DNA of 64,000 nt, from contig OX359192.1 of assembly GCA_947172415.1 (NCBI GenBank), forward strand, positions 3,536,501 to 3,600,500, given 5' to 3'. Positions within the stretch are counted from its first letter, which is position 1. Every line of letters begins with the position of its first letter. The notes below the pieces were generated by a model. That model ran no database searches, was not told where the DNA came from, and saw nothing but the letters and a program-made list of their open reading frames with translations. This document shows, piece after piece, positions 11,656 to 23,525 of the stretch. The position numbers were made by a program, and so were the translations under genes. This DNA is from Chondrosia reniformis (taxonomy: Eukaryota; Porifera; Demospongiae; Chondrillida; Chondrillidae).

Positions 11656-12458
11656 GGTGTTCCTTTCCCCATTATGGGACTAGGATGTTCGTTTGCAGGA
11701 GTTTCAACAGGGGCTGCAGGCAGCTCACCATTTTGTTCAGTCACAGCCTGAACTTGGTGAAGCTCCCCCTGCCCCTGGGCTCCCACACCTTCCTCCACAG
11801 TCTCAGTTAGGGTGGCTAAACCACAAGAGTCAGGTTCCACAAGGTTTAGTCTCGAGAGACCTTTACCTCTTCGGATTCTACTAATTCTCGTAGTTAGCGC
11901 TACCTTTGTGGTTTTATGGTCTGGCATTTTAGCATTCCAAGCCTGGTACAACCGCTCGGCATACCCCTTTTCCATGGGCTTACTTTCTCGGTAGAGCTCC
12001 ATGAGGATATTATCCCTCTGAAGGTTCCAGATCACCCCTTGGATCCTTCTCCTTCTAGAGGCACCTTGCGGTGCATCATTAACCAAATCTAAATCTCTGC
12101 TACCAGTTACTTGCAGTACTCCGTCTCCCACCAAGCTCCTTTTGGCTTGGAAGGCAAGGGTTCGACCGGTCTGAGGCAAATGTGGGTATTTGCTCAGCCA
12201 TTCCTGCTCTAAACGCTTCTGATAGCCACCTCTTTTGGGTTCAGATCGCTCAAAGCAATCAATTAGTGCCCTAACCATTTCCTCGGTCCAGAGGGCTGGT
12301 TGGCCCGTCACGGGGACCGAAGAAGGGTTATTCCATTCAGGTACATCTACCTGTGAGGCACCAGTGGAATCACCTATTCTGGTTGACCCAGGGTTTTCTT
12401 CACCACTGGTGCACCTAGGCCACAGCCTGTCTTGAAAATTGTCATTTTCTTGGCGCAA
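11547..12458 (-). CDS. N-terminal LINE ORF region with two Myb-like repeats, shifted at its end
   Basis: A 303-residue frame covering the N-terminus of the LINE protein. Two similar blocks follow each other: EEMVRALIDCFERSEPKRGG with YQKRLEQEWLSKYPHL, then NILMELYRESKPMEKG with YAERLYQAWNAKMPDHKTTK. Each looks like a three-helix Myb/SANT-type DNA-binding module; R2-group LINEs carry zinc-finger and Myb modules here for target recognition. The last 40 or so residues are out of frame with the reverse transcriptase: they read through the deletion junction and overlap 10042-11655 in another frame. Upstream the leader stays open on the minus strand to about 12624 but shows no recognisable domain. 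Confidence 0.8.
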   Translation of the reverse strand: MRQENDNFQDRLWPRCTSGEENPGSTRIGDSTGASQVDVPEWNNPSSVPVTGQPALWTEEMVRALIDCFERSEPKRGGYQKRLEQEWLSKYPHLPQTGRTLAFQAKRSLVGDGVLQVTGSRDLDLVNDAPQGASRRRRIQGVIWNLQRDNILMELYRESKPMEKGYAERLYQAWNAKMPDHKTTKVALTTRISRIRRGKGLSRLNLVEPDSCGLATLTETVEEGVGAQGQGELHQVQAVTEQNGELPAAPVETPANEHPSPIMGKGTPCHTCCTWMTLRYMLEGLINSGKPWNVWRKPQMPLA

Positions 12459-12459
12459 C

Positions 12460-12627
12460 GTAACCCAGTGAGACTGCCAGACGGGGGGTTAGCCCATACT
12501 GGTAGGGAGGCTGATTTAGCCACAGGATGCCACATGAGGGGCTAAGCACCCTGCTCCGTCGGGGGGTTGAACTGGACAATACCCATCCTCTTGTCAGCTC
12601 GGAACCACAGCCTCCAATTCCCACGAC
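12460..12627 (-). other. 5' untranslated leader of LINE copy A
   Basis: GC-richer leader shared with copy D (about 40735-40915). On the minus strand an early GGAGGCTG can pair with a CAGCCTCC about 100 nt later, directly preceded by GGCTAAAT. This recalls the P2 helix and J4/2 strand of HDV-like ribozymes that process R2 5' ends, but I could not assign a convincing P1/P3, so only the leader itself is called. Confidence 0.6.
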
Positions 12628-14095
12628 AATACATACAACTAATACATAAAAATATAACTAGTTCAAATAAATAGTGCATCCACATAGTACATACAACGAG
12701 TACATAAAAATACAACTAATACATAAAAATATAACTAGTTCAAATAAATAGTGCATCCACATAGTACATACAACGAGTACATAAAACTAGTAAATCTAGT
12801 ACATACAACTAATATATATATAAAATTAGTACATTTAACTAGTACATACAACTACTACATACAACTAGTACATAAAATTAATAGGTACAACAAGTTCATA
12901 CAACTATTAACTAGTACATATAACTAGTACATGCGACTAGTACATACAACTAGTACATAAAACTAGTACATAAAACTAGTACATACAACTAGTTCATAAA
13001 ACTAGTATATAGCAAGTACAAAAAACTAGTGCATACATTTTGTACTTACAACGGGTTCATATCTAGTACATACAACTAGTACATATACCTAGTACATAGA
13101 CATATATATAGTACATATAAAAAGTACATACAACTAGTATACATAACTAGTACAAACACCCAGTACATACAAATGTAACGAGTACATATAAGTAGTACAT
13201 ACAACTAATGCATACAACTAGTACATATAAATAGTACATACAACTATTGCATACAACAATTAGACAAAACTGGTACACACAACTAGTACATATCACTAGT
13301 ACATACAACTAGTGTCTAGTATATACAACTATTACCTCCTAGTACCTAGCATAATTAGGACTAAAACCTACAACTAGTATATACTACTAGTACATGCAAC
13401 TAGTACATGCAACTAGTACATATAACTAGTACATATAACAATTACATATGACTAGTACATACACATACAACTAGTACATTAACATAGTACATACAACTAG
13501 TACAGAAAACTAGTTCACACAAACAAACAAGTAGGTCATAGAACTAGTTCATTCCTAGTACCTAGTATAACTTGTACTAGAACCTAAAACTAGTTCAAAC
13601 ATCTAGTACATACAACTAGTACATACAATTAGGCAATAGTACATTCAACTAGTACAAACAACTGGTACATATAAATAGTACATAAAACTAGTACATATAA
13701 CTAGTACATACAACAATTACACACTACTTATACATTCAACTAGTACAAATGAATACTACTTTCGACTAGTACATACAAATAGTATTGAGTACATACAACT
13801 AGTACATACAACTAGTGCATACAATTAGTACACACAAATAGTACATAAAGCCAGTAAATATAACTAGTACAAACTACCAGTACATAAAACTAGTACATAT
13901 AGCTGGTACATATAACTAGTACATATAAACAGTACATACAACTAGTCCTTAAAACCAGTTCATACAAATAGTACATGCAACAAGAATCAAGTACATACAA
14001 CTAGAAACCACCTAGTACATAGTATAAGTAGTACAAAAATCAACAACTGGTACATACACATAGTACATACAACTAGTACTTACAACTAGTACATA
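12628..14095 (+). repeat. 13-bp satellite block with higher-order structure
   Basis: Degenerate ACTAGTACATACA array. A local tandem copy of about 70 bp with a period near 76 bp occupies about 12641-12783. From about 13300 it forms the first copy of a ~2.9-kb higher-order repeat continued after the insert at 14096. No gene is seen. Confidence 0.92.
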
Positions 14096-14336
14096 CCAAG
14101 GATTCACAGAAGATCATGATAAAGAATAAGACAAAGACTCCCAGGAACACTGATGAAGGGTGGAATTCCCAGAAACGGCTGTCTGACCCAGTGGAGAAGA
14201 AGATGAAAGAAGGGAAAAGAAGGAAGAAAAGACTCCTGTATCTACATCTAAAGCTCTCTTTAGGTTTAGTTCCCCTATAGGCTCTTTTTACAGAATAGGC
14301 ATATAGCATGTAGGAAAATGGTATCTTAGATTTTTC
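14096..14336 (+). repeat. TATA/hammerhead repeat family, 241-bp copy
   Basis: This is the 3' part of the family seen at 44848, 51166 and 55134. It begins at the CCAAGG that lies 30 bp after the TATATAA of the longer copies, which is where transcription would be expected to start, and ends at TAGATTTTTC like the others. Paralogous satellite at about 17040-17090 and 22870-22905 lacks it, so it is a later insertion. The flanks allow at most a ~3-bp (TAC) target duplication. It carries a hammerhead-like core. No poly(A) tail and no long ORF are seen. The parent family is not identified; a Penelope-like or retrozyme-like origin is possible. Confidence 0.75.
14139..14196 (+). ncRNA. Hammerhead ribozyme-like motif, plus strand
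   Basis: CUGAUGA (14150-14156), a GGG/CCC stem, GAAAC, a GGCU loop and GUC (14181-14183) follow in hammerhead order. Stem III would be the 2-bp A-C/G-U type closed by GGCU. The 10.1/11.1 position of stem II is A opposite A instead of the usual G-C, and the inner stem I is weaker here than in the copies at 51.4 and 55.6 kb, so activity is doubtful. Confidence 0.55.
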
Positions 14337-17300
14337 TTACAACTTGAAACTAGTAACTAGTACATACCTAGTACATACAATTAGTACATAGAACTAGTTC
14401 AAACAATGAGAACATACAACTACTACATACACGTAGTACATACAACTAGTACATACAACTAGTACATACAACTAATAAATACAAATAGCACATACAACTA
14501 GTAGGATTACACACAATTGGTACATACAACTAGTACATACAATTAGTATCTAGTGCATACAACTAGCACCTCACTAGTACCTAATATAACTAGGACTTGA
14601 ACCCACAACAAGTACATACAAATAGTACATACAACTAGTACATACAACTACACTATACAACTATTAACTAGTACAGACAACTAGTACATGCAAATAGGAC
14701 ATACGAATCGTACTTGAAACTAATAAATAAAACTAGTACATACAACCACTTCTAACAACTAGTAACGAACGAGTACGCACAACATGTACATAAAACTAGT
14801 AAATAGTGCAATCAGCTAGGACATACAACTGGTACATACAACTAGGACATACAGCTGGTATTTACAACTAGGTCATATATACTTTATATAACAAGTACAT
14901 ACAAGTAGTTTCTAGTACATATAACTATATAGTACCTACCTAGTACCTAGTTTAACTAGTACTAGAACCTACAACTAGTACATACGACATGGTGCATACA
15001 ATTAGTACACACAAATAGTACATACAGCTAGTAAATATAACTAGTACATACTACTAGTCCAGACAACTAGGACAAACAACTAGGACATATAACTAGTACA
15101 TACATCTACTATATATAACTACTAAACACACATATACTTAGTTATCATGAATAGTACATACGACTAGTACATACAGCTAGTGTATACAACTAGTACATAT
15201 ACCTAGTACACAAACATATAACCAGTATATACACATATAACTGGCACTTATAAATAGTACATACACCTAGTACATAAACTTAGTACATACAACTAGTATA
15301 TAAGTAAAACTAGTACATTTAACGGGTACATACAACTGATATATACATACAACTAGTACATACAACTAGTACATAAAATTAGTGCATGCAACTAGTACAT
15401 ACAACTAGACATATAACTAGTACATACACCTACTACATATAACTAGACATATAACTAGTACATACACCTACTACATATAACTAGTACATACACGCATACC
15501 TAGTAAATGTAAAAAGAACATACAACTAGTACATACATCTAGCGCTACAACTAGTACATATAACTAGTACACACACATATAAATAGAACATACAAATAGA
15601 AAATACAACTAGTACATAGAACTAGTACGTACAATTAGTACATACAACTAGTATCTAATACATACAACTAGAACCTACAACTAGTACATAGCTAGTACAT
15701 ACAACTAGTATATACATACAACTAGTATATACATACAACTAGTACTTACAACTACTACAAACAAGTAGTACATAAAATTCGTAGGTACAACTAGTTCATA
15801 AAATTAGTAACTAGTAAATATAATTGGTACATGCGACTAGTACACACAATTAGTACATACAACTAGTACATACAAATAGTGCATGCAACTAGTACATACA
15901 ACTAGGACATATAACTAGTACATACACCTACTACATTTAACTAGTACATACACGTATACCTAGTAAATGGAAAGAGTACATACAACTAGTACATACAGCT
16001 AGCACTACAACTATTACATACAACCAGTACACACACATAAATAGAACATACAAATAGAAATACAACTAGTACGTAAAACTAGTTTGTACAACTAGTAGAC
16101 ACAACTAATATCTAGTACATACAACTAGAACCTATAACTAGTAAATGGCTAGTATATACAACTAGTATATACACACAACTAGTACATATAACTAATACAT
16201 ATAAATAGTACATACACGTATACCTAGTAAATGTAAATAGTGCATACAACTAGTAAATACAGCTAGCGCTACAACTAGTACATATAACTAGTACACACAC
16301 ATATAAATAGAACATACAACTAGTACATACAACTAGTATCTAGTACATACAACTAGAACCTACAACTAGTACATAGCTAGTATATACAACTAGTATATAC
16401 ATACAACTAGTACATAAAACAAATACACTTAACTAGTACATACAACCAGTGTCTAGTATTTACAACTAGTACCTCCCTAGTACCTAGTATAATTAGGTCC
16501 TGAATCTACAGCTAGTATATACTACTAGTACCTGCAACTAGTACATGCAACTAGTACATATAGCTATTACATATGACTAGTACATACACATATAATTAGT
16601 ACATAAATATAGTACATACAACTAGAACCTAAAACTAGTTCAAACATCTAGTACATACAACTAGTACATACAATTAGGCAATAGTACATACAAATAGTAC
16701 ATACAACTAGTACATACAAATAGTTCATACAACTAGCTCATATAACTAGTACATACAACAATTACACACTAGTTATACATTGAACTAGTACAACTAACTA
16801 CTACATTCGACTAGGACATACAAATAGTATTGAATACTAACAACTAGTACATACTACTAGTACATAAACTAGTACATATAACTGGTACATATAACTAGTA
16901 CATATAAACAGTACATAAAACTAGTTCTTAAAACTAATTCATACAACTAGCACATGCAACAAGTATCTAGTACATACAACTAGAACCCACCTATTACATA
17001 GCATAAGTAGTACAAAAATCAACAACTGGTACATATATAGTACATACAACTAGTACTTACAACTAGTACATATAGCTAGAAACTAGTAACTAGTACATAC
17101 CTAGTACATACAATTAGTACATAGAACTAGTTCAAACAATGAGAACATACAACTACTACATACACGTAGTACATACAACTAGTACATATAAATATTAAAT
17201 ACAAATAGTACATGCAGCTAGTCCATACAAGTTGTACATAAAACTAATACACACAACTAGTACCCAGAACTCCAACTTAAAACTAGTTCATATAACTAGT

Positions 17301-20247
17301 ACATAACTATTACATAAAAAGTATATACAACTAGTACATACATCTAGACTATACAACTATTAACTAGTACATACAACTAGTACATGCAAATAGGACATAC
17401 CAATCGTACTTGTAACTAATAAATACAACCAGTATCTACAACTAGTACATATAACTGGAACTAGTACATAAAACTAGTACACACAACTACTACTAACAAC
17501 TAGTAACCAGTACATACAACTAGTACATTGAACTAGTACGCACAACATGTACATGCAACTTGTACATACAATTAGTAGATAAAATTAGTACATATAACTA
17601 GTACATACAAAAAGTAACGAAAACATACAACTAGTACATTGAACTACTACACACAACTTGTACATAAAACTAGTAAATAGTACAATCCGGTAGGACATAC
17701 AACTGGTACATACAGCTAGGACATACAACTGATATATACAACTAGGTCATATAACTACTTTATATAACAAGTACATACAAGTAGTTTCTAGTAACTATAT
17801 AGTACCTACCTAGTACCTAGTTTAACTAGTACTAGAACCTACAACTAGTACATACAACTAGTGCATACAATTAGTACACACAAATATAACTAGTACATAC
17901 TACTAGTACATAAAACTAGTTCAGAAAACTAGTACATGCAACAAGTATCTAGTAGATACAAATAGAACCTACCTAGTACATAGTAACTAGTACAAGAATC
18001 AACAACTGGTACATACGCATAGTACACACAACTATTACTTACAACTAGTACATACAACTAGAAACTAGTAAATACTACTATAGTTCATAGAACAAGTACA
18101 TAATACTATATAGAACATACAACTTAAATATACATCTAGTACACAGCTAATATTAACAACTAGTTTATACATACAACTATTACGTACAACTGGTACATTA
18201 CTAGTACATACAAATAGTACATAGAACTAGTACATACCAAATAGTACACACACCTAGCACATAAAATTAGTACATACTACTCGTACATTCAACTAGTCCA
18301 TACAACTAGGACAAACAACTAGGACATGTAACTATTACATACACCTACTACATACAACTAGTACATACACATATACCTAATAATTATAAATAGTACATAC
18401 AACTAGTGGATAGAACGGGTACATAAATCTAGTACATACAACTAGACACTAGTCCAAACAACTAGTATATATATAACACTAGTACATTTAACTAGTGTAT
18501 AAAACTATTATATACATACAAAGAGTACATACAACTAGTACATACAATGAGCACATAGAGCTAGTACATACAAGTAGTACATATACCTAGTACACAAACA
18601 TACAAATAGTACATAGAACTAGTACATACCAAATAGTACACACACCTAGCACAGACAATTAGAACATACAACTAGTACATTCAACTAGGACAAACAACTA
18701 GGACATATAACTAGTACATAAATCTACTACATATAACTAGCAAATACACATATACATAGTAATTATGAATAGTACATACAACTAGTACATATAGCTAGTG
18801 CATACAACAAGTACATATGACTAGTTCACAAACATATTACCAGTAAATGCACATATAACTGGCACTTATAAATAGTACATACACATAGTACATACAATTA
18901 GAACATACAAATAGTACATACAATTATAAACTAGAACATAGAACTAGTTCATAGAACAAGTGCATAATACTAGATTGTCCTACTTGTATATACAAGTACT
19001 AGCATACTAGTTCAATGTACTAGTTGTATGTACTGGTTACTATTTGTTAGTAGTAGTTGTGTGTACTTGTTTTATGTACTAGTTCCAGTTATATATACTT
19101 GTTGTAGGTACTAGTTGTATTTATTAGCTACAAGTACGATTTGTATATCCTATTTGCATGTACTAGTATAGCTATTATTTATAACTAATATATATATATA
19201 CAACTACTACATACAACTGGTACGTAATTACTATATACAACTAGCACATACAAATAGAACAAACAATTAGTACATACACCTATTACATGCAACTTTTACA
19301 TACAGCTAGTACCTACAACTAGTAAATATAACTATGACTAGTACTTAAAACTAGTGAATACAACTAGTACATACAAATAGTACATACCAAATAGTACCCA
19401 CACCTAGTACACACAATTAGTACATACAACTAGTAATTTCAACTAGTCCATACAACTATGACCAACAGCTAGGACATATAAGTAATACATACACCTACTA
19501 CATATAACTAGTAAATACACATACCTTGTAATTATAAATAGTACATACCACTAGTACATACAACTAGTACATAGAACTAGTACATACAACTAGTACATAG
19601 AACTAGTACATACAACTAGTACATACAACTAGAAACTAGTACATAAACGTAGCTCACAGAATGAGTCCATAATACTAGAGCATAAAACTTGTATATTCAA
19701 CTAGTACATAACAACTACACACAAGTTTGAAAAACAACTAGCACATATAAATAGTACATAAACCTACTACATTTAACTTGTACATACACTTTTACCTAAT
19801 AATTTTAAATAGTACATACAACTAGTACAAACAACTAGTACATACAACTAGTATCTACTACATACAACTAGTACCTTCCTAGCACCTAGTATAACTAATA
19901 CAAGAACCTACCACTTGTACATACAACTAGTACATACCACTAGAACATACAACCAGTACATAGCTAGTACATACAACTAGTATATACATACAACTGGTAC
20001 ATAAAACTAGTACCTACAACTAGTACCTACAACTAGTAAATATAACTAGTACTAGTCCATACAACTAGTTCATCCAACTAGTACTTGCAATTTGTACATA
20101 TAACTAGTACACATATCTACCACATATAACTAATACATAAAAATATAACTAGTACATATAAATAGTAGATAAACATAGTACATCCAAGTAGTTCATATTA
20201 ACACCTACTGGTACATAGAACGAGTACATAAAACCAGGACCTATATC
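14337..20247 (+). repeat. 13-bp satellite block with ~2.9-kb higher-order repeat
   Basis: 5.9 kb of degenerate ACTAGTACATACA array. Landmark variants recur about 2.88 kb apart, for example TACCTAGTTTAACTAG at about 14945 and 17812, and the irregular cluster at about 13310 recurs at about 16450 (3.14 kb, or 2.9 kb once the 241-bp insert is subtracted). A third, partial relative begins near 22275. From about 18975 to 19165 the units are mostly in reverse orientation. No gene is seen. Confidence 0.92.
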
Positions 20248-20261
20248 TAGTACACACCTAC
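20248..20261. repeat. Left target-site duplication of LINE B
   Basis: TAGTACACACCTAC, repeated exactly at 21924-21937. The word is a rare satellite variant, so this is better evidence than ordinary satellite periodicity. Confidence 0.8.
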
Positions 20262-21923
20262 TTTAGAAACAAAAGCCTTAATGGAGAACCTTGTTACTTC
20301 TTGCCTTAGTTTACTAAGGCAAGGAGTATCCGGCTTGGACAACCCTCAGTCAGTTATGTTTTCCTTTCTTTGGGTTTTTAGCCAGAAGCCTCGGCTTTGC
20401 CTCCTTCCGGCAGCAGCAGACAGGTGCACGTCGGGCCAAAGTTGACCGTCATAATTGGAGGGAGTACCTCCATACACAAATCCACCACTACTTTCCAGAG
20501 GTCGACAGGCAAGGACTGGGACAGGACTACTTATCGTCCAGGCCTGAATCCCTCAACAGATAGATGTCGCCTCAATATCCTTACAGCCGAGCAGAGAACA
20601 GTTCTCTGCATCCCTCTCATCACTTCTATTGCACTTTTTGACAGCTTTGGAATTCCACTTAGGTCTTCCAAGAGCGTGTCCACTGTCCCCAAAGCACCAA
20701 TTATCATCAGGACTACCTTAATTCGGTAGCCCCTAAATTGTTTCCTTATATCAGTCGCCAGCTTCTGGTACTTTTGGAACTTCTCTTGCCATCTTCCATT
20801 AATATTACTGTCAGTAGGAACTGACATCTCAATAATGAAGATGGACTTACATAGCCGATCCTCAACCAGTAAGTGTGGCCTTCCTTCTGTCATTTCATCA
20901 TCTGTAGGGATGCTAGGATCCCACAAGATTTTGACAGACCTATTCTCATAGATTGGTTTTGCTTCTAGTTTGTACCAGGGCTCTTCCTGCTTGAATCCAT
21001 ATTCTTTCAACAGTCTCCACAACACTATCAGTATTGCCCAGTCATGTCTCTCTTTGTAGAGAGAAAATCCCTTGGGCTAACACATGTTAAGAATGTGTTT
21101 GACCGTTTCCATAGCCTTGCCACATTCTCTGCACATTAGGAGACTAGAATTCTTCAGAATCCTATTTTGGTACCACCTAGTGTGCAGCACATCATCTTGG
21201 GCTGCGAGAATCAGAGCCTCAGTTTGAGGTCTGAGTCTCCCCTCAGAAAGCCACACATAAGACTCCCTATTTGTGACTTGTCTGTGGTATGAGCCCTGGT
21301 GAGACTTTTCGGCTAGGTTACTTTTTAACCTTTCAGTCTGAGCCTCCCGGAGCTCACGTGCCACTCTCCTCCATTCTCTTACACTATTTTGTGAGGGATC
21401 TGTCTTCAGCCACATTTCCAGTTCTAGTTCTATTCCATGGCTTCTCAGTATCAATCTGGCTTCTTTCAAGACAGTCCTCCTCTGCTTGAGCACTCCAGGT
21501 GTTTAACCACAACAGCTATGAGTGGATCATTGGCAGTATGGAGGTATCTTGCCAGATTCACAACAGCCCTATCGTGATCCAAAGGAAAACTACAGAGCCC
21601 TCTACCACCTTGAGAGCGAGGCAAATTCACTCTTTCAATGGCAGAGTTATAGTGGTGACACTGGTACTTTCTCATGATCTTTCTCACCATTCTGTCCAGT
21701 TTTGGAAGCTCACTTTGAGTCCACTTCAAAACTGGGTAAGAGTATCTCAATAGAGAGGCACACAACATGTTAGAGGCTTCTGCAGCATTCTTACCATTGA
21801 GGTGAGAGCCCCACACTTTGTGGAGTCTCCTCCTCAATTCATTGATCAAGCAAGCTTTGACCTTGCTGTCATCTACCTCAAACAGTTGTTCTAGCCCTAT
21901 GTACTTATAGGTAGTCCCTTTTT
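20262..21923 (-). mobile_element. RLE-type LINE copy B, 5'-truncated
   Basis: A 1.66-kb minus-strand copy of the copy A family, keeping only the thumb, CCHC knuckle, endonuclease and 3' end. A 14-bp target duplication flanks it. The truncation at the right end with an intact left (3') end is the usual product of incomplete target-primed reverse transcription. The 3' terminus is CTTTAGAAAC in plus orientation, shared with copies C and D. No A-tail is seen. Confidence 0.93.
20531..21912 (-). pseudogene. LINE B protein remnant: thumb, CCHC, RLE
   Basis: Three frames cover one ancestral protein. 21466-21933 holds the thumb region (WGSHLNGKNAAEASNMLCA); its Met and first residues come from the junction. 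21077-21493 holds the linker and CCHC knuckle (CRECGKAMETVKHILNMC) and ends in a premature stop just after the knuckle. 20531-21025 holds the endonuclease with the PD...IIEM pattern, although the Arg of RPD reads His-Leu nearby (GRPHLLVEDR), so the first catalytic Asp is replaced. A deletion of about 16 bp near 21500 relative to copy A shifts the frame between the first two pieces. Non-functional. Confidence 0.88.
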
Positions 21924-23122
21924 TAGTACACACCTACAACATATAATTAGTACATAAATATATAACTAGTACATATGAATAGTGCATCCATATAGTGTAT
22001 ATAACTAGTACATAAAACTAGTACATGCAACTAGAGACTAGTACATACAACTAATATGTACATAAAACTAGTACATATAACTAGTTCATACAACTATTAT
22101 ATTCAAACAACTAGTTCATACAGCTAGTATTTACAATTAGATTGTACAACTAGTTCACACAATGATTAACTAGTACATATAACCAGTACATGAAACTAGT
22201 ACATACAACTAGTACATACAACTACTTCATACAACTAGTATTTACAATTAGTACGTACAACTAGTTCATACAACTAGTGTCTAGTATATACAACTAGTAC
22301 CTCCCTAGCAGCTAGTATAATTAGGACTAGAACCTACTAATAGTATATACTACTAGTACATACAACTAGTAAATGCAACTAGTACATATAACTAGTACAT
22401 ATAACTATTACATATGCCTAGTACATACACATATAACTAGTACATAAATATAGTACACACAACTCGTACATACAACTAGTACATATAACTAGTACATGCA
22501 ACAATTACACACTACTTATACATTCAACTAGAACAAATGACTACCACATTCGACTAGTACATACAAATAGTATTGAGTACATACAACTAGTACATACAAC
22601 TAGTGCATACAATTAGTACATACAAATAGTACATACAGCTAGTAAATATAACTAGTACACACTATTAGTACATAAAATTAGTAAATGTAACTGGTACATA
22701 TGACTAGTACATATAAGCAGCACACACAACTAGTTCATAAAACTAGTTCATACAACTAGTATATACATGCAACAAGTATCTAGTACATACAACTAGAACC
22801 TACCTAGTATACAGTATAAGTAGTACAAGAAACAACAACTGGTACATACATATAGTTCATACAACTAATACTTTACAACTAGTACATACAACTAGAAACT
22901 AGTAACTAGTACATACCTAGTACATACAATTAGTGCATAGAACTAGTTCAAATAATAAGAACATACAACTACTAAACACACATAGTACATACTACTAGTA
23001 CTTAAAACTAGTTCATATAACTAGTATATACAATTAGTACATAGAACTAGTTCAAACAATTAGAACATACAACTACTACATACACCTAGTATATACAATT
23101 TGTACATACAATTAGTACATAC
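21924..23122 (+). repeat. 13-bp satellite block
   Basis: Degenerate ACTAGTACATACA array starting with the right target duplication of LINE B. About 22275-23100 is a paralogue of 13300-14450 and 16430-17200 and carries the empty site for the 14096 insertion. No gene is seen. Confidence 0.92.
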
Positions 23123-23525
23123 AATGATCAGAAATAATCACTGGAACGTATTACGCCATACCAGCCAAGTGACCGAAGTCTGATCTTGGCTGGGGGACCG
23201 AAGTCCTATTAAGTTGGCAACCAGTGATCGCCTCCCAGTCATCCAAAGATGGAAAAAAATTCATCAAAGAACCACAGACAGCTGTTTCACCCTCATTTGG
23301 GCTCATCAGTGTGGTACACTTCAATGATGGTAAATTGGATGACTGCCCTCACTTATAAATCCACCACAAGTGAAACACTTGTGGTTTCATTTTAAGTGAG
23401 GATGGAGGCTACAGTCTAAGTGAGACTGAGCACTCACAATGACAAAGGGAGTTAATTGCTCTAAGCCTGTGCAAAGGCTAAAATGATCAGAAATAATCAC
23501 TGGAACGTATTACGCCATACCAACC
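23123..23525 (-). repeat. Retrozyme-like unit with terminal direct repeats and a hammerhead ribozyme
   Basis: A non-satellite block bounded by direct repeats of about 44 bp with one mismatch: 23123-23166 and 23482-23525, both starting AATGATCAGAAATAATCACT. This spacing makes it one complete 359-bp unit plus 44 bp of the next, as expected from a fragment of a tandem array or from a circular template. Near the left end CCAGCCAAG and CTTGGCTGG can pair (23161-23193) and GACCGAAGTC occurs twice. The minus strand contains a complete hammerhead. No ORF is present. Size, tandem layout and ribozyme match what is known of small non-autonomous hammerhead retroelements of animals; family membership is inferred. 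Confidence 0.75.
23261..23327 (-). ncRNA. Hammerhead ribozyme, type I, minimal stem III
   Basis: On the minus strand the order is stem I 5' strand, CUGAUGA, stem II, GAAA, stem III, GUC, stem I 3' strand. Stem I pairs ACCACA with UGUGGU, then after a small UGU/U internal loop pairs nine more positions (UCAUUGAAG with CUUUGAUGA, two of them G-U). Stem II is G-CCC with GGG-U around AAAUGA. Stem III is A-C with G-U around AGCU. All conserved core bases are present (CUGAUGA and GAAA). Predicted self-cleavage is after the C at 23277. This architecture, open stem I with a 2-bp stem III, is that of the retroelement-associated hammerheads. Confidence 0.88.

Larger units (their letters stand above)
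9772..12627 (-). mobile_element. RLE-type LINE copy A (R2/R4/Dong-like), internally deleted
   Basis: A 2.86-kb minus-strand non-LTR retrotransposon. The 15-bp word AATACATACAACTAA lies on both sides (9757-9771 and 12628-12642), a target duplication made of satellite sequence. From 5' (right) to 3' (left) there is an untranslated leader (about 12460-12627), an N-terminal region with two Myb-like repeats, the reverse transcriptase palm from the YMDD motif onward, a CCHC zinc knuckle, a restriction-like endonuclease and a 3' end near CTTGAAAAAC (minus strand GTTTTTCAAG). About 1.5 kb present in copy C, covering the linker and the first reverse transcriptase motifs, is missing; the junction near 11670 overlaps by about 2 bp (TG). 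Clade placement (R4/Dong versus R2 or Hero) needs a tree. Confidence 0.92.

Noticed and set aside
14073-14309. 78-codon hydrophobic minus-strand frame (also 55589-55780)
   Set aside because: It lies antisense across the TATA/hammerhead repeat, is not conserved as a frame in the 51-kb copy, and begins in satellite.
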